This document shows positions 1 through 7,872 of a stretch of DNA of 20,592 bases, one piece after another. The notes below the pieces were generated by a model that was not told the origin of the DNA, searched no databases, and saw only the letters and a program-made list of their open reading frames with translations. Numbering within the stretch: the first letter of the stretch is position 1; the number at the start of each line of letters is the position of its first letter. This DNA is from DATHGT01 sp035317605 (GTDB taxonomy: Bacteria > Methylomirabilota > Methylomirabilia > Rokubacteriales > CSP1-6), in assembly GCA_035317605.1 (NCBI GenBank), contig DATHGT010000211.1, forward strand, positions 1 through 20,592. Direction: 5' to 3'. Made by a program: the position numbers and the translations under genes.

Positions 1-288
1 CCCCGTGATCATGTTCTTGATGTAGTCCGCGTGCCCCGGACAGTCGATGTGCGCGTAGTGCCGCTTCTCCGTCTCGTACTCCACGTGCGCCACCGCGATC
101 GTGATCCCCCGCTCCCGCTCTTCCGGCGCGTTGTCGATCGAGCCGTAGTCGCGGACCGCGATGTTCTTGTTCTTGGTGTGCAGCACCTTCGTGATCGCCG
201 CCGTCAACGTCGTCTTGCCGTGATCGATGTGCCCGATCGTCCCAATGTTCACGTGCGGCTTCGTCCGCTCGTATTTCACCTTCGCCAT
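1..288 (-). CDS. tuf: Elongation factor Tu, N-terminal part (cut by window edge)
   Basis: EF-Tu is the GTPase that delivers aminoacyl-tRNA to the ribosome. The 96 visible codons hold the P-loop GHIDHGKT (about residues 19-26), the switch I segment ending in RGITI, and the G3 motif DCPGHADY. The ATG at 286-288 is preceded by GGGAGG about 5 nt upstream, a good ribosome binding site. The gene is the last member of a tRNA-Thr/Tyr/Gly/Thr-tuf unit, the arrangement known from tufB of Escherichia coli, and is probably cotranscribed with those tRNAs. It is incomplete only because the window ends. Confidence 0.97.
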   Translation of the reverse strand, partial: MAKVKYERTKPHVNIGTIGHIDHGKTTLTAAITKVLHTKNKNIAVRDYGSIDNAPEERERGITIAVAHVEYETEKRHYAHIDCPGHADYIKNMITG

Positions 289-331
289 CGCTACCTCCCG
301 TTCACCGTGCCACGCTCAACGCCCATTACGA

Positions 332-407
332 TGGAGCCCATGTCCGGGATTGAACCGGAGACCTCGTCCTTACCAAGGACGCGCTCTGCCATCTGAGCTA
401 CATGGGC
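332..407 (-). tRNA. tRNA-Thr (anticodon GGT)
   Basis: On the minus strand a full cloverleaf can be folded. The 7-bp acceptor stem is GCCCATG with CATGGGC. The anticodon arm is CGTCC-TTGGTAA-GGACG, giving anticodon GGT for Thr codon ACC. The T arm contains GGTTCAATCC. The 3' CCA is encoded. Length is 76 nt. It is the last tRNA before tuf, separated by 43 nt that carry the tuf ribosome binding site. Confidence 0.96.
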
Positions 408-418
408 ATAGGTTGTCC

Positions 419-493
419 TGGAGCGGGAAACGGGATTCGAACCCGCGACCCCCAGCTTGGAAGGCTGGCGCTCTACCGCTGAGCTATTCCCGC
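419..493 (-). tRNA. tRNA-Gly (anticodon TCC)
   Basis: On the minus strand the acceptor stem is GCGGGAA with TTCCCGC. The anticodon loop CTTCCAA gives anticodon TCC (Gly, GGA codons). The T loop has GGTTCGAATCC and the 3' CCA is encoded. Length is 75 nt. It lies 11 nt upstream of tRNA-Thr(GGT), so the two are almost certainly processed from one transcript. Confidence 0.96.
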
Positions 494-586
494 GCGATCC
501 ATTACATGGGGGCCCCGAAATGGTCCCCAGACCACCAACGCCCGACAGCGCCCCGGCCAAACCGGAGCGCTCCTCGTCACAGTTCG

Positions 587-672
587 TGGTGGGGAGGGGA
601 GGATTTGAACCCCCGAAGGCGTCTGCCAGCAGATTTACAGTCTGCCCCCTTTGGCCACTTGGGTACCTCCCC
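587..672 (-). tRNA. tRNA-Tyr (anticodon GTA)
   Basis: On the minus strand the acceptor stem is GGGGAGG with CCTCCCC. The anticodon loop CTGTAAA gives anticodon GTA (Tyr). A long variable arm, typical of bacterial tRNA-Tyr, explains the 86-nt length. The T arm has GGTTCAAATCC and CCA is encoded. It sits second in the Thr-Tyr-Gly-Thr cluster. Confidence 0.96.
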
Positions 673-719
673 GAATCCACCGGCATGTATGAGAATTCCC
701 CCGAAACTGCCGAAAACGC

Positions 720-794
720 TGGCGCTGGCGGGAGGATTTGAACCCCCGACCCACTGCTTACAAGGCAGTTGCTCTGCCACTGAGCTACGCCAGC
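720..794 (-). tRNA. tRNA-Thr (anticodon TGT)
   Basis: On the minus strand the acceptor stem is GCTGGCG with CGCCAGC. The anticodon loop CTTGTAA gives anticodon TGT (Thr, ACA codons). The T arm has GGTTCAAATCC and CCA is encoded. The discriminator base reads G. Length is 75 nt. It is the first tRNA of the cluster, just downstream of the promoter at 809-837. Confidence 0.95.
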
Positions 795-808
795 ACGGAC
801 AAAACTTC

Positions 809-837
809 ACTCTAGTTTCAGTATGTTGATAAGTCAA
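809..837 (-). promoter_or_regulatory. Sigma70-like promoter of the tRNA-tuf unit
   Basis: Read on the minus strand, TTGACT (832-837) is followed after exactly 17 nt by TAGAGT (809-814), close to the sigma70 -35/-10 consensus. It stands in a short AT-rich patch unlike the surrounding GC-rich DNA. The -35 box overlaps the rlmB stop codon (834-836). Transcription would begin about 7 nt downstream of the -10 box, a few bases before tRNA-Thr(TGT). It was predicted by eye only. Confidence 0.65.
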
Positions 838-1589
838 GGCGTTTTGGCCCCGCCGGAACGCTGGCGGGCTACCTCGTAACAGAGGATGGCCCCGGCGGCC
901 GCGACATTCAGCGAACCGACCTGGCCAGCCATGGGAATCGACAGCAGCACGTCGCAGGCACGCGCGACCAACGGCCGCAGGCCGTCCCCCTCGCCGCCGA
1001 GAACCAGACAGACGGAGCCCGAGAGGTCGGCCGCCCAGACCGGAACGCCACCCTGGATCGCGGCGCCATAGACCCAGACCCCTGATTTCTTGAGCGTCTC
1101 GAGCGCCCCGACCAGGTTGGTCTCTCGGGTCACGGCCACCGACTCGACCGCGCCCATGGCCGTCCGGGCGGCCGCCGCCGTCACCCCGACCTGGCGATGC
1201 TTGGGTAGGATGACGCCGTGAACACCAAAGGCGTCGGCCGTCCGCAGGAGCGCGCCCAGGTTCCGAGGGTCCTGGACCTGGTCGAGGGCCAGGAAGAACG
1301 CCGGCTCACTCCGCTCCAGGGGAATCTGCAGGAGCGCGGACAGGTCGACGTACTCAGTGGAAGCGACGCGCGCGACGACGCCCTGATGGTGGGGCGATCC
1401 CGCGATCGCGGTGAGCTGATCGCGGGTGCGGTAGGAGACCTTCACGCCCGCCCGTCGGGCCAGCGCGACGACTTCGGCCAGCGGTCCACCCGCACCCGAG
1501 AGCACGGCCACCTCGTCGGTCCGCCGCGAGCGCTCACGCAGGAGCGCGGTCACCGGATTGCGCCCGTACACCAGGGACTCTTCGCTCAC
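834..1589 (-). CDS. rlmB: TrmH/SpoU-family 23S rRNA 2'-O-ribose methyltransferase (RlmB type)
   Basis: This is a SAM-dependent SPOUT methyltransferase of the RlmB type, which in E. coli methylates the 2'-OH of G2251 in 23S rRNA. The N-terminal substrate-binding domain opens with LVYGRNPV, matching the family start. The SPOUT motifs follow: NLGALLRTADAFG (motif 1), LGGEGDGL (motif 2) and IPMAGQVGSLNVAAAGAI (motif 3, with the knot residues). I chose the GTG at 1587-1589 because it makes a GTGA overlap with the cysS stop, the rule in this operon, and gives the usual 251-residue length. A GTG at 1601 would add four residues. The exact rRNA target is inferred from family only. Confidence 0.9.
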   Translation of the reverse strand: MSEESLVYGRNPVTALLRERSRRTDEVAVLSGAGGPLAEVVALARRAGVKVSYRTRDQLTAIAGSPHHQGVVARVASTEYVDLSALLQIPLERSEPAFFLALDQVQDPRNLGALLRTADAFGVHGVILPKHRQVGVTAAAARTAMGAVESVAVTRETNLVGALETLKKSGVWVYGAAIQGGVPVWAADLSGSVCLVLGGEGDGLRPLVARACDVLLSIPMAGQVGSLNVAAAGAILCYEVARQRSGGAKTP

Positions 1590-3061
1590 GTCCCGCCCCA
1601 CTTGAGCTGGGGGCCGGCCGCGGTGTCGACGATGGTGGCACCCAGGGCCAGAACCTGAGCGCGCAATTCGTCGGCGCGCTTGTAGTCTCGCGCCGCGCGC
1701 GCGGCTTCACGCTCGGCGACCAGCCGCTCCGCGGTCGACCGTACCTCGTCCGTCGGTCCCGATTGCGCGGCCGGCCGCTCGAACAGTCCGAGCCCTCGCT
1801 GCCCGAGGCGAAGCAGCACGTCGACCGCGGCCACGAAGGCGTCCTTGGCTTTCTCTCCGCGTGACACGCCGTCGCGATAGCGATGGAGATCATGGCTCAG
1901 GTCGAACAGCGTGGCCAGCGCCGCGGGTGTGTTGAAGTCGTCGTCCATGGCGGCGGCAAACGCGTCGGCCCGCGCACTCACGATTCGAGCCAGCTCGGCG
2001 TCGGCGATGGCGGCCACCGCGGCATCGAGCTGTCCAGCGCCCACCTCGACCCGGTATCGTGAGCCTCCGGCCGTGGGCGCCAGGCGATCGGCCTCGTCGA
2101 TCAGCGCCCGGAAGCGCGCGAGCGCCCGCGCCGCGTCGCGCACCCGGTCCTCGGCATACTCCACCGGACTGCGGTAGTGCGTTCCGAGCATCCACAGGCG
2201 GAGCGCCTCGGGATCGTGACGCGTGACGATGTCCTTGATGGTGAGGGTGTTGCCCAGGGACTTGGACATCTTCTCGCTGCCCATGTTCACGAACCCGTTG
2301 TGGATCCACGTCCTGACGAACGGGCGCTTGGTCACGGCCTCGGCCTGAGCGATCTCGCACTCGTGGTGCGGAAAGACGAGGTCCTCGCCGCCCCCGTGCA
2401 CGTCGAAGGACTCGCCCAGATACTGCATCGCCATCGCGGAACATTCGATGTGCCAGCCCGGACGCCCCGGTCCCCAGGGGCTCGCCCATGACGGCTCGCC
2501 CGGCTTGGCGGACTTCCACAGGGCGAAGTCCCGGGGATCGCGTTTGCGCTCGTCGACCTCCACACGGGCCCCGGCCAGCAGCTCCTCGAGGTTCTTGCCC
2601 GAGAGCTTGCCGTACTCCGGGAACGTGCGGACCTCGAAGTAGACGTCGCCGTCGACGACGTAGGCGAAGCCGCCGGCGATCAGGCGCTCGATCAGCGCGA
2701 CCATCTGGGGGATGTGCTCGGTCGCCTTGGGCTCCACGTCACCGGGCAGGACGCCGATGCTCTCCATGTCGACCTGGAATTCCCGGATGTAGCGCTCCGA
2801 GACCTCGCGCGCGGGCACGCCGTCGGCGTTGGCGCGACGGATGATCCGGTCGTCGACGTCCGTGAAGTTCCGGACGAAGGTGACGCGGTACCCCTTGAAC
2901 AGCAGGGAGCGTCGGATGACGTCGAAGACGATGGCGCTGCGCGCATGCCCGATGTGCGAGAGGTCGTACACGGTCACCCCGCATACGTACATCCGCACCT
3001 CGCCGGGCGTGATCGGGACGAACTCCTCCTTCTTCCGGCTGAGCGTGTTCTGGATCCTCAC
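1586..3061 (-). CDS. cysS: Cysteinyl-tRNA synthetase
   Basis: This class I aminoacyl-tRNA synthetase charges tRNA-Cys in the cytoplasm. The 491-residue protein is near the usual length (about 460-500). The HIGH signature is seen as HIGHAR (36-41) and the KMSKS loop as EKMSKS (263-268). The four zinc ligands expected from the E. coli enzyme are present: Cys27, Cys207, His232 and Glu236. The C-terminal DALR/anticodon-binding helices end in a positively charged segment near residues 455-475. The start is GTG, overlapping the ispF stop as GTGA. The ispD-ispF-cysS-rlmB order is found in several bacterial groups. Confidence 0.97.
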   Translation of the reverse strand: MRIQNTLSRKKEEFVPITPGEVRMYVCGVTVYDLSHIGHARSAIVFDVIRRSLLFKGYRVTFVRNFTDVDDRIIRRANADGVPAREVSERYIREFQVDMESIGVLPGDVEPKATEHIPQMVALIERLIAGGFAYVVDGDVYFEVRTFPEYGKLSGKNLEELLAGARVEVDERKRDPRDFALWKSAKPGEPSWASPWGPGRPGWHIECSAMAMQYLGESFDVHGGGEDLVFPHHECEIAQAEAVTKRPFVRTWIHNGFVNMGSEKMSKSLGNTLTIKDIVTRHDPEALRLWMLGTHYRSPVEYAEDRVRDAARALARFRALIDEADRLAPTAGGSRYRVEVGAGQLDAAVAAIADAELARIVSARADAFAAAMDDDFNTPAALATLFDLSHDLHRYRDGVSRGEKAKDAFVAAVDVLLRLGQRGLGLFERPAAQSGPTDEVRSTAERLVAEREAARAARDYKRADELRAQVLALGATIVDTAAGPQLKWGGT

Positions 3062-3534
3062 GGCACCTCCACGCTGACGACCGCCATCGCGGCGATTCCC
3101 TCCCTTCGACCGACGAGCCCGAGCCCCTCCGGGCTCTTGGCCTTCACGCTCACCTGTCCCTCCGAGAGTCCGAGCACGTCGGCCAGGCGCTTGGCCATCT
3201 CCGGTAACCGCGCGGACAGGCGCGGCGCTTGGGCGAGCACGGTGGCATCCACGTTGACGACGCGCGCGTCGCGCGCGGTCAGCAGCTCTCCGACGTGGCG
3301 CAGCAGCACGAGGCTCGAGATCCCCCGGTACCGCTCGTCGCTGTCGGGAAAGTGGCGGCCGAGATCTCCCAGAGCCAGGGCGCCCAGGAGCGCCTCGCCG
3401 ATGGCGTGCGACAGCACGTCCGCATCCGAGTGTCCGAGCAGCCCGAGGTCGGATTCGATGCTGACACCTCCCAGAACGAGCGGCCGGCCGGAGACCAGGG
3501 GATGCACGTCGAAGCCGAACCCCGCGCGATTCAT
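3058..3534 (-). CDS. ispF: 2-C-methyl-D-erythritol 2,4-cyclodiphosphate synthase
   Basis: IspF catalyses the fifth step of the MEP isoprenoid pathway, converting CDP-methylerythritol 2-phosphate to the cyclodiphosphate with release of CMP. The 158-residue protein has the zinc ligands Asp9, His11 (FDVHPL) and His43 (DVLSHAIGEALLGA), the LGLLGHSDADV segment and FPDSD. The C-terminal part contains the SVKAKSPEGLG motif near residue 130. The ATG at 3532-3534 forms an ATGA overlap with the ispD stop, so translation is probably coupled to the preceding pathway enzyme. An upstream in-frame extension to 3741 is open but is only the antisense-free shadow of ispD. Confidence 0.97.
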   Translation of the reverse strand: MNRAGFGFDVHPLVSGRPLVLGGVSIESDLGLLGHSDADVLSHAIGEALLGALALGDLGRHFPDSDERYRGISSLVLLRHVGELLTARDARVVNVDATVLAQAPRLSARLPEMAKRLADVLGLSEGQVSVKAKSPEGLGLVGRREGIAAMAVVSVEVP

Positions 3535-4241
3535 AGTATCGCCATTCGGCGCGCTCGGCGCAGGTCGGCGGGCGTGGTGATCTTCAAGTTTCGCTCGAGG
3601 CCGCGGACCACCTTGACCGGATGACCCAGGCGCTCGACCAGGGCCGCGTCGTCGGTGCCGACGACACCGTCGCGGCGCGCTTTCTCGTGCGCTTCCCGCA
3701 GCAGCGCCGCCCGGAAGGCCTGGGGTGTCTGCACGGTCCACAGTCCCGTGCGGTCGATCGTCGCCTCCACTTCGTCGCCGCGCACGCGCTTGACGGTCTC
3801 GGCCACCGGCAACGCGCAGATCGCCGCGCCGGTCCGAAGAGCCGCGCCCACCACCGCGTCGATCAATCCGCGAGTGATGAACGGCCGGACGGCGTCGTGG
3901 ACGACGATGAGTTCCGCGTCGTCGGGCGCGGCCTCCAACGCCAACCAGACCGATTCTTGCCGGGTCGCCCCACCCGCAACGACCGTGATCGCGCCGCGAT
4001 GCCGGAGCGGTCGCAACGCGAGCCGGGCCCGGTTCACGTGCGCCGCGGGCGCGGCGACGACGACGACGCCGAGCCGCGGATGTCGGACGAAGTGGGCGAC
4101 CGTCGCCGCGAGAATGGAGCCGCCGCCGAGGGTGAGGAATTGCTTCGGCGTCCGACGTCCGAGACGAGTCCCGATGCCGCCGGCCGGGATCAACACAATG
4201 GGGGGCCTAGCTCCTCGAGACACGCGCGCCCGTTCAGCCAT
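3531..4241 (-). CDS. ispD: 2-C-methyl-D-erythritol 4-phosphate cytidylyltransferase
   Basis: IspD transfers CMP from CTP to methylerythritol 4-phosphate, the third step of the MEP pathway. The 236-residue protein has the nucleotide-binding loop IPAGGIGTRLG...PKQFL (residues 18-36), the HDAVRPF motif, and VQTPQAF, all family hallmarks. It has a slightly long N-terminus (about 10 residues before the first strand). The ATG at 4239-4241 lies inside the end of the PIN-TRAM gene (8-nt overlap). It is followed directly by ispF, so the two MEP enzymes are made together. The intervening enzyme IspE is not in the window. Confidence 0.96.
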   Translation of the reverse strand: MAERARVSRGARPPIVLIPAGGIGTRLGRRTPKQFLTLGGGSILAATVAHFVRHPRLGVVVVAAPAAHVNRARLALRPLRHRGAITVVAGGATRQESVWLALEAAPDDAELIVVHDAVRPFITRGLIDAVVGAALRTGAAICALPVAETVKRVRGDEVEATIDRTGLWTVQTPQAFRAALLREAHEKARRDGVVGTDDAALVERLGHPVKVVRGLERNLKITTPADLRRARRMAIL

Positions 4242-5265
4242 GACGGACCCGCGAGGCCGGCTCCTCGTCGCGCAGGCGCGTGAAGATCATCCGGCCCGCC
4301 GTCGTCTGCAGCACGCTGGTCACGATCACCTCGACCGTCTGGCCCAGGTAGCGGCGGCCGCCGTCGACCACCACCATCGTGCCGTCGTCGAGATACCCGA
4401 CGCCCTGGCCGGCCTCCTTGCCCTCGCGGACCACCAGCACCCGCATCGGTTCGCCGGGCAGCGCGATCGGGCGCAGGGCGCTGGCCAGCTCGTTGACGTT
4501 GAGCACCTCGATCCCGCGCAGCTGCGCCACGCGGCACAGGTTCGCGTCGTTGGTGAGGATCTTCGCCGACAGGGCTCGCGCCAGCTCCATGAGCTTGCCG
4601 TCGACCTCGCGGACCTGCGCGAAGTCACGCTCGATCACCTCGACCTTCACCTTGGACGTCCGGCGCAGGCGCTCGAGCACCTCGAATCCGCGCTTGCCGC
4701 GAGCCCGGCGCAGCGGATCGCTGGCGTCGGCGATGTGCTGGAGCTCCTGGAGCACGAACTGGGGCACGACGAGCGTGCCGTCGACGAAGCCGGTCTCGCA
4801 GACTTCGGCGATGCGCCCGTCGATGATCACCGAGGTGTCCATGATCTTCCGACCGTCGCCGCCGCGACCTCCACCCGGAAACAGCACCGCGGACACGGGC
4901 TCGAGATCCGCCCGTCGCCGGAGCGCGACGGCGGCGCCGAGATACGCGCCGAGGAGCGCGGGCAGCCCGAGTCCGGCCATGCCCGCGCTGGGAATCAGCG
5001 AGACCGCGGCGGTGCCGATGGCCAGTCCCGCGATGAGGCCGAAGAACCCGCCGAGGCTTCCCCAGAACAACCGCTCGACCGGCACACCCGCGGCCCGCGT
5101 CTCGAGCCAGACAGCCAGGCCGGCAAGCGCGGCCCCGCCGAGGGCGCCGACGATCTTGGGCAGCTCGACCGCGGGCGCGAACTCCGCCGCCGCCCACGTC
5201 GAGAGCAGCACGACGGCCGCACGGATGACGATCGGCGTCTTCGGGCGCTCACCCCAGAAGGGCAT
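4234..5265 (-). CDS. Membrane-anchored PIN-TRAM domain protein (YacL/PilT N-terminal-like family)
   Basis: The 343-residue protein has four hydrophobic segments (about 12-30, 38-54, 68-90 and 98-116) followed by a cytoplasmic PIN nuclease-like domain. That domain starts at IMDTSVIIDGRI (141-152), with acidic candidates Asp143, Glu174, Asp222 and Asp240 (TNDANL). A TRAM RNA-binding domain occupies about 272-330. This is the layout of YacL-type proteins, often encoded beside radA and ispD. PIN domains are usually metal-dependent ribonucleases; the substrate here is unknown. It overlaps radA by 17 nt upstream and ispD by 8 nt downstream. The family is sure; the cellular role is not. Confidence 0.9.
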   Translation of the reverse strand: MPFWGERPKTPIVIRAAVVLLSTWAAAEFAPAVELPKIVGALGGAALAGLAVWLETRAAGVPVERLFWGSLGGFFGLIAGLAIGTAAVSLIPSAGMAGLGLPALLGAYLGAAVALRRRADLEPVSAVLFPGGGRGGDGRKIMDTSVIIDGRIAEVCETGFVDGTLVVPQFVLQELQHIADASDPLRRARGKRGFEVLERLRRTSKVKVEVIERDFAQVREVDGKLMELARALSAKILTNDANLCRVAQLRGIEVLNVNELASALRPIALPGEPMRVLVVREGKEAGQGVGYLDDGTMVVVDGGRRYLGQTVEVIVTSVLQTTAGRMIFTRLRDEEPASRVRHG

Positions 5266-6616
5266 CGATCGCCTCGTGGATAGTGCTCACGCCGAGCGTC
5301 GGCAACGCCGGACGAACGCCCTCGGTGAGATTGCTCTTGGGGACGACGGCTTCGCGGAAGCCGAGCGCCGCCGCCTCCTTCACGCGGGCCTCCAGCGCGG
5401 TCACCGCCCGGATCTCGCCGGTGAGTCCCACCTCGCCGATCACGACCACGTCGCCGCGGGCCGGACGATCCATGTAGCTCGAGGCCGCCGCGATCACCAC
5501 GCCGAGGTCCGCGGCCGGCTCGGTCACGCGGCCGCCGCCCGCGACGTTGACGAAGACGTCCTGGCTTCCGAGCGGCATGCCCGCCCGCTTCTCCAGCACC
5601 GCGAGCAAGAGGCACGCGCGGTTGTAGTCGATGCCGAGCACGGTCCGCCGGGGCGTTCCGAACGGCGCCGGCGAGACCAGCGCTTGCAGCTCGAGCAGCA
5701 GCGGTCGCGTGCCTTCGAGGCTCGAGACGATCACCGAGCCCGGGACGTCGTGTGGGCGCTCGGCCAGGAACAGCCCGGAGGGATTCGAGACTTCGATGAG
5801 CCCACGGTCGGCCATCTGGAACACGCCGATCTCGTTGGTCGAGCCGAACCGGTTCTTGACCGCGCGCAGCACGCGATACGCCTGATGGCGCTCGCCCTCG
5901 AAGTAGAGCACGGTGTCGACCAGGTGCTCGAGCACGCGCGGTCCCGCGATCGCGCCCTCCTTGGTGACGTGGCCGACCAGGAACGTGGAGACGCCCGAAC
6001 CCTTGGCCAGCGTCATCAGCCGGGCTCCGCACTCGCGGACCTGGGCCACGCTGCCCGGCGCCGATTCCAGATCGGGCAGGAACACGGTCTGGATCGAGTC
6101 GATGATCAGCGTGCGCGGCTTGAGATCGTCGACGGCGGCCTGCACGGCGCTCAGATCGCCCTCGGACCACAGCAGCAAGCCGTCCGCGGCCACGCCCATA
6201 CGCTCGGCCCGCAGCTTGACCTGAGCCGCCGACTCTTCGGCCGAGACGTACAGCACCGGCGGCGCCGCTTCGGCGAGCGCGCGCGCGGCCTGAAGCAAGA
6301 GCGTGCTCTTGCCGATGCCCGGGTCGCCGCCGATGAGCACCAGCGAGCCGGGGACGACGCCGCCGCCGAGCACGCGGTCCAGCTCGCCGATGCCGGTGCG
6401 GCGCCGCACGGTGTCGTCCATCGCGACGTCGGCGATCGGCCGGGGCCGGCTCGACGGCGGACCGCCGCGCCGCGCGCCGGCTGCCGGCGTCGCGCGCTCC
6501 TCGACCAGGACGACCAGCTCGCCGGTCGTGCGCTTGCAGTCCGGGCACGTCCCTGGCTTCGGGGTCGCGAACCCGCACTGCTGGCACCGGTAGACGTTGC
6601 GTTCCCTCGGACTCAT
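5249..6616 (-). CDS. radA: DNA repair protein RadA (Sms)
   Basis: RadA is a RecA-like hexameric helicase that promotes branch migration in homologous recombination. The 455-residue protein begins with a C4 zinc finger (Cys11, Cys14, Cys24, Cys27). Next come the ATPase core with Walker A GDPGIGKST (97-105), a Walker B-like LIIDSIQ (170-176) and the RadA-specific KNRFG motif (254-258). It ends in a Lon protease-like domain carrying GEVGLTGEIR (394-403). Length and layout match the family. The ATG overlaps the stop of the MCE gene as ATGA. Confidence 0.97.
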   Translation of the reverse strand: MSPRERNVYRCQQCGFATPKPGTCPDCKRTTGELVVLVEERATPAAGARRGGPPSSRPRPIADVAMDDTVRRRTGIGELDRVLGGGVVPGSLVLIGGDPGIGKSTLLLQAARALAEAAPPVLYVSAEESAAQVKLRAERMGVAADGLLLWSEGDLSAVQAAVDDLKPRTLIIDSIQTVFLPDLESAPGSVAQVRECGARLMTLAKGSGVSTFLVGHVTKEGAIAGPRVLEHLVDTVLYFEGERHQAYRVLRAVKNRFGSTNEIGVFQMADRGLIEVSNPSGLFLAERPHDVPGSVIVSSLEGTRPLLLELQALVSPAPFGTPRRTVLGIDYNRACLLLAVLEKRAGMPLGSQDVFVNVAGGGRVTEPAADLGVVIAAASSYMDRPARGDVVVIGEVGLTGEIRAVTALEARVKEAAALGFREAVVPKSNLTEGVRPALPTLGVSTIHEAIDALLG

Positions 6617-7872
6617 TCCTTGGCGTCCTTGCCCGCGCGGTCCTTGCCGAGACCGCGGATCAGGAATCGCAGGATCGTGCTGCGCTGGGCGCCTTCGAGG
6701 ATCGAGACCAGCCGTTCGTACACGGTGGGGTCGACGACCAGCGCGCCGAGCGTGCCCTCACCCTCGTTGATCTTGTCCGTGATCTGCTTGACGTTGAGCA
6801 GCACGGCCTGGAGATCCTGGATGGCCCGCCGCAGGCTGCCGTCGTCGGGCTCGTCCTTCACCAGGCCGCTCAGCATGCCGCGCCCGCCGATCACCCGATC
6901 GGAGAGCACGCGCAGGTTGTGGGCCGCGTCGCGGACCTCGTCGAGCAGCACGCGGTACTTGGGATCGAACAGGAGCGCGACCAGGAGTCCGTCTTCGCCC
7001 GAATTCTTCTCGGCGGCGCGCCCGAGACGATCCATGAGCGCGACCAGGCGCTTGGCGGCGTCGGTGCTCTCGCGCGAGGTCAGGACGCCGAGCGCGCCCT
7101 CGCCCCGCTCGACGCGATCGAGCAGCGTCTGGGTCGACGCGATCACGCCGTTGAGCCGGCGCAGGGCCTCCGGCTCTTCGTAGAGCAGCGCGTGGGCCCA
7201 TCCCCGCCCCTGCTCGATCTGGTCGACGAGCCGCCCCGCGCGCTCGGTGACCACACGCGCCGACTTCAGCGTGGCCGACGCGTCCTTGCCCAGCGAGTCC
7301 GCGAGCGCGCGCGCGGTCTTGAGGGTGACCGCGGCGTCCTCGATGAGACCGGATTGATTGAGGCTCTCGGCGGTCTTGCGCAGCGCCTCGGCCAGCGCGG
7401 TGACGCTCTTGATGGTATCGGCGCTCTGGGCGACCGCGTCGGTGATCTCGAAGGGGTCGCGGGTGGCCACGGCCTCGCCCGCCTGGATCGGCGGGGACTC
7501 CGCGGTCCCCACGCTGATCTCCACGATCTTGTCGCCGAGCAGTCCCTGCGTCGCGATGCTGGCCATCGAGTTCTTGCGGATGCGGTTGGCGTACTGGCTG
7601 GCCACGGACATCGCGACCCGCACCTTGCCGCCCGGCTCCGGCGAGAGCGTGATGCTCTTCACCCGGCCGATCTGAATGCCGGCCAGCCTGACGGTCGCCC
7701 CCTCGGCGAGCCCCGCGACCTGGGTGAAGTCCGCGTAGATCGTGTAGCGCGACTCGAAGAGCCGCGCGCGGGCCCCGAGCGCGTAGATGGTACCGACGAA
7801 GAGCAGCACCGCGACGAGGACGAAGATCCCCACCCGGAGCTTGGCCGCGCGCTCGCGCTGAGCCTCGTTCAC
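6613..7872 (-). CDS. mlaD: MCE (MlaD-like) lipid-transport substrate-binding protein
   Basis: This is the periplasmic lipid-binding component of an Mla-type ABC system in the inner membrane. The 419-residue protein has one N-terminal transmembrane helix (about 13-33) and a single MCE domain (about 43-122, with GLAEGATVRLAGIQIGRV). A long helical C-terminal part follows. That part holds about five repeats of 35-41 residues, each opening with a G-x-G/D-rich turn followed by L-x-x-L (near 222, 257, 292, 330 and 371). MCE rings with long helical tails can form channels toward the outer membrane. The GTG start overlaps the mlaF stop as GTGA. The gene symbol is by family; E. coli MlaD itself is much shorter. 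Confidence 0.9.
   Translation of the reverse strand: MNEAQRERAAKLRVGIFVLVAVLLFVGTIYALGARARLFESRYTIYADFTQVAGLAEGATVRLAGIQIGRVKSITLSPEPGGKVRVAMSVASQYANRIRKNSMASIATQGLLGDKIVEISVGTAESPPIQAGEAVATRDPFEITDAVAQSADTIKSVTALAEALRKTAESLNQSGLIEDAAVTLKTARALADSLGKDASATLKSARVVTERAGRLVDQIEQGRGWAHALLYEEPEALRRLNGVIASTQTLLDRVERGEGALGVLTSRESTDAAKRLVALMDRLGRAAEKNSGEDGLLVALLFDPKYRVLLDEVRDAAHNLRVLSDRVIGGRGMLSGLVKDEPDDGSLRRAIQDLQAVLLNVKQITDKINEGEGTLGALVVDPTVYERLVSILEGAQRSTILRFLIRGLGKDRAGKDAKE

Noticed and set aside
1590..1601. Earlier GTG start for rlmB at 1601
   Set aside because: It would give a 16-nt overlap and four extra residues; the GTG at 1589 fits the GTGA overlap rule of the operon and the family N-terminus better.
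4379..7183. Very long plus-strand open frame of 934 codons
   Set aside because: It runs opposite radA, the PIN-TRAM gene and mlaD, has Arg/Ala-rich composition and no recognisable domain. It is a high-GC shadow.
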